Positions 5,736 through 5,868 of a stretch of DNA of 5,868 nucleotides are shown piece by piece. The stretch is from an uncultured Odoribacter sp. (GTDB taxonomy: Bacteria; Bacteroidota; Bacteroidia; Bacteroidales; Marinifilaceae). The stretch spans positions 1 through 5,868 of the forward strand of contig CAMWQQ010000115.1 of the NCBI GenBank assembly GCA_947176455.1, written 5' to 3'. Made by a program: the position numbers and the translations under genes. Numbering within the stretch: position 1 is the stretch's first letter; each line of letters starts with the position of its first letter. The notes under the pieces were generated by a model, which was not told where the DNA came from, ran no database searches, and saw only the letters and a list, made by a program, of their open reading frames with translations.

Positions 5736-5868
5736 ATGAGAAAGAAAATCGTTGCAGGCAACTGGAAAATGAACAAAACCCTCCAGGAAGGTATCGAACT
5801 GGCCAAAGAGGTTAACGACAAAGTGAAAACGGCCCATGCCGACAAAGTAACCGTGGTCATCGGCACAC
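5736..5868 (+). CDS. tpiA: Triosephosphate isomerase, N-terminal part (cut by the window edge)
   Basis: ATG at 5736 opens a frame that is still open at the right edge (44 codons seen of an expected 250 or so). It begins [26 protein letters not shown] is the hallmark first strand of triosephosphate isomerase, giving the substrate-binding Asn9 and catalytic Lys11, and KVTVVIGT (37-44) is the second barrel strand. The enzyme interconverts dihydroxyacetone phosphate and glyceraldehyde 3-phosphate in glycolysis and gluconeogenesis. It starts 31 bases after the membrane-protein stop with no promoter seen between, so it is probably the third gene of the operon. As usual for the phylum, an A-rich stretch rather than a Shine-Dalgarno precedes the start. 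Confidence 0.95.
   Translation, partial: MRKKIVAGNWKMNKTLQEGIELAKEVNDKVKTAHADKVTVVIGT

Noticed and set aside
1..5868. CRISPR arrays, tRNA or rRNA genes, insertion sequences
   Set aside because: No regularly spaced repeats, tRNA-like arms, transposase motifs or terminal inverted repeats were seen.

Overview
The window looks like chromosomal DNA from a gut-type Bacteroidota, most likely the order Bacteroidales. Start codons lack Shine-Dalgarno sequences, several intergenic regions carry the Bacteroides-type promoter pattern (TTTG about 20 nt before TAnnTTTG), and the order DUF1599 protein, BT_3928-type membrane protein, tpiA next to a divergent folP is familiar from this order. The genus cannot be fixed from the sequence alone.

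Minus-strand block 1 (about 2206 to 70, read right to left) is a probable three-gene operon. It encodes a secreted M48 zinc metallopeptidase, a class A (subclass A2-like, CepA/CblA/CfxA type) serine beta-lactamase predicted to be a lipoprotein, and a small antibiotic-biosynthesis-monooxygenase (ABM) fold protein. A well-placed promoter precedes the peptidase, and a hairpin followed by nine T's ends the operon. Left of the terminator is a second minus-strand promoter for a gene outside the window.

Minus-strand block 2 (about 2890 to 2241) is a two-gene module with its own good promoter: a 53-residue basic protein whose end overlaps the GTG start of a 153-residue protein resembling the DUF6169 family. 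Neither function is known. The block is more AT-rich in sampled rows than the genes around it and is the best candidate here for an undescribed system.

Minus-strand block 3 is folP (dihydropteroate synthase, folate synthesis), with the start best placed at 3754. Its roughly 115-base leader region is shared with the divergent plus-strand operon and contains an inverted repeat and promoter-like boxes.

The plus-strand operon (3869 to the right edge) encodes a duplicated DUF1599 protein, a membrane protein with an N-terminal DoxX/MauE-like redox domain and a C-terminal thioredoxin-like domain, and the first 44 codons of tpiA (triosephosphate isomerase). Spacers are 36 and 31 bases, so co-transcription is likely. 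Apart from folP and tpiA in core metabolism, the window mixes cell-envelope functions (peptidase, beta-lactamase, redox membrane protein) with genes of unknown role.
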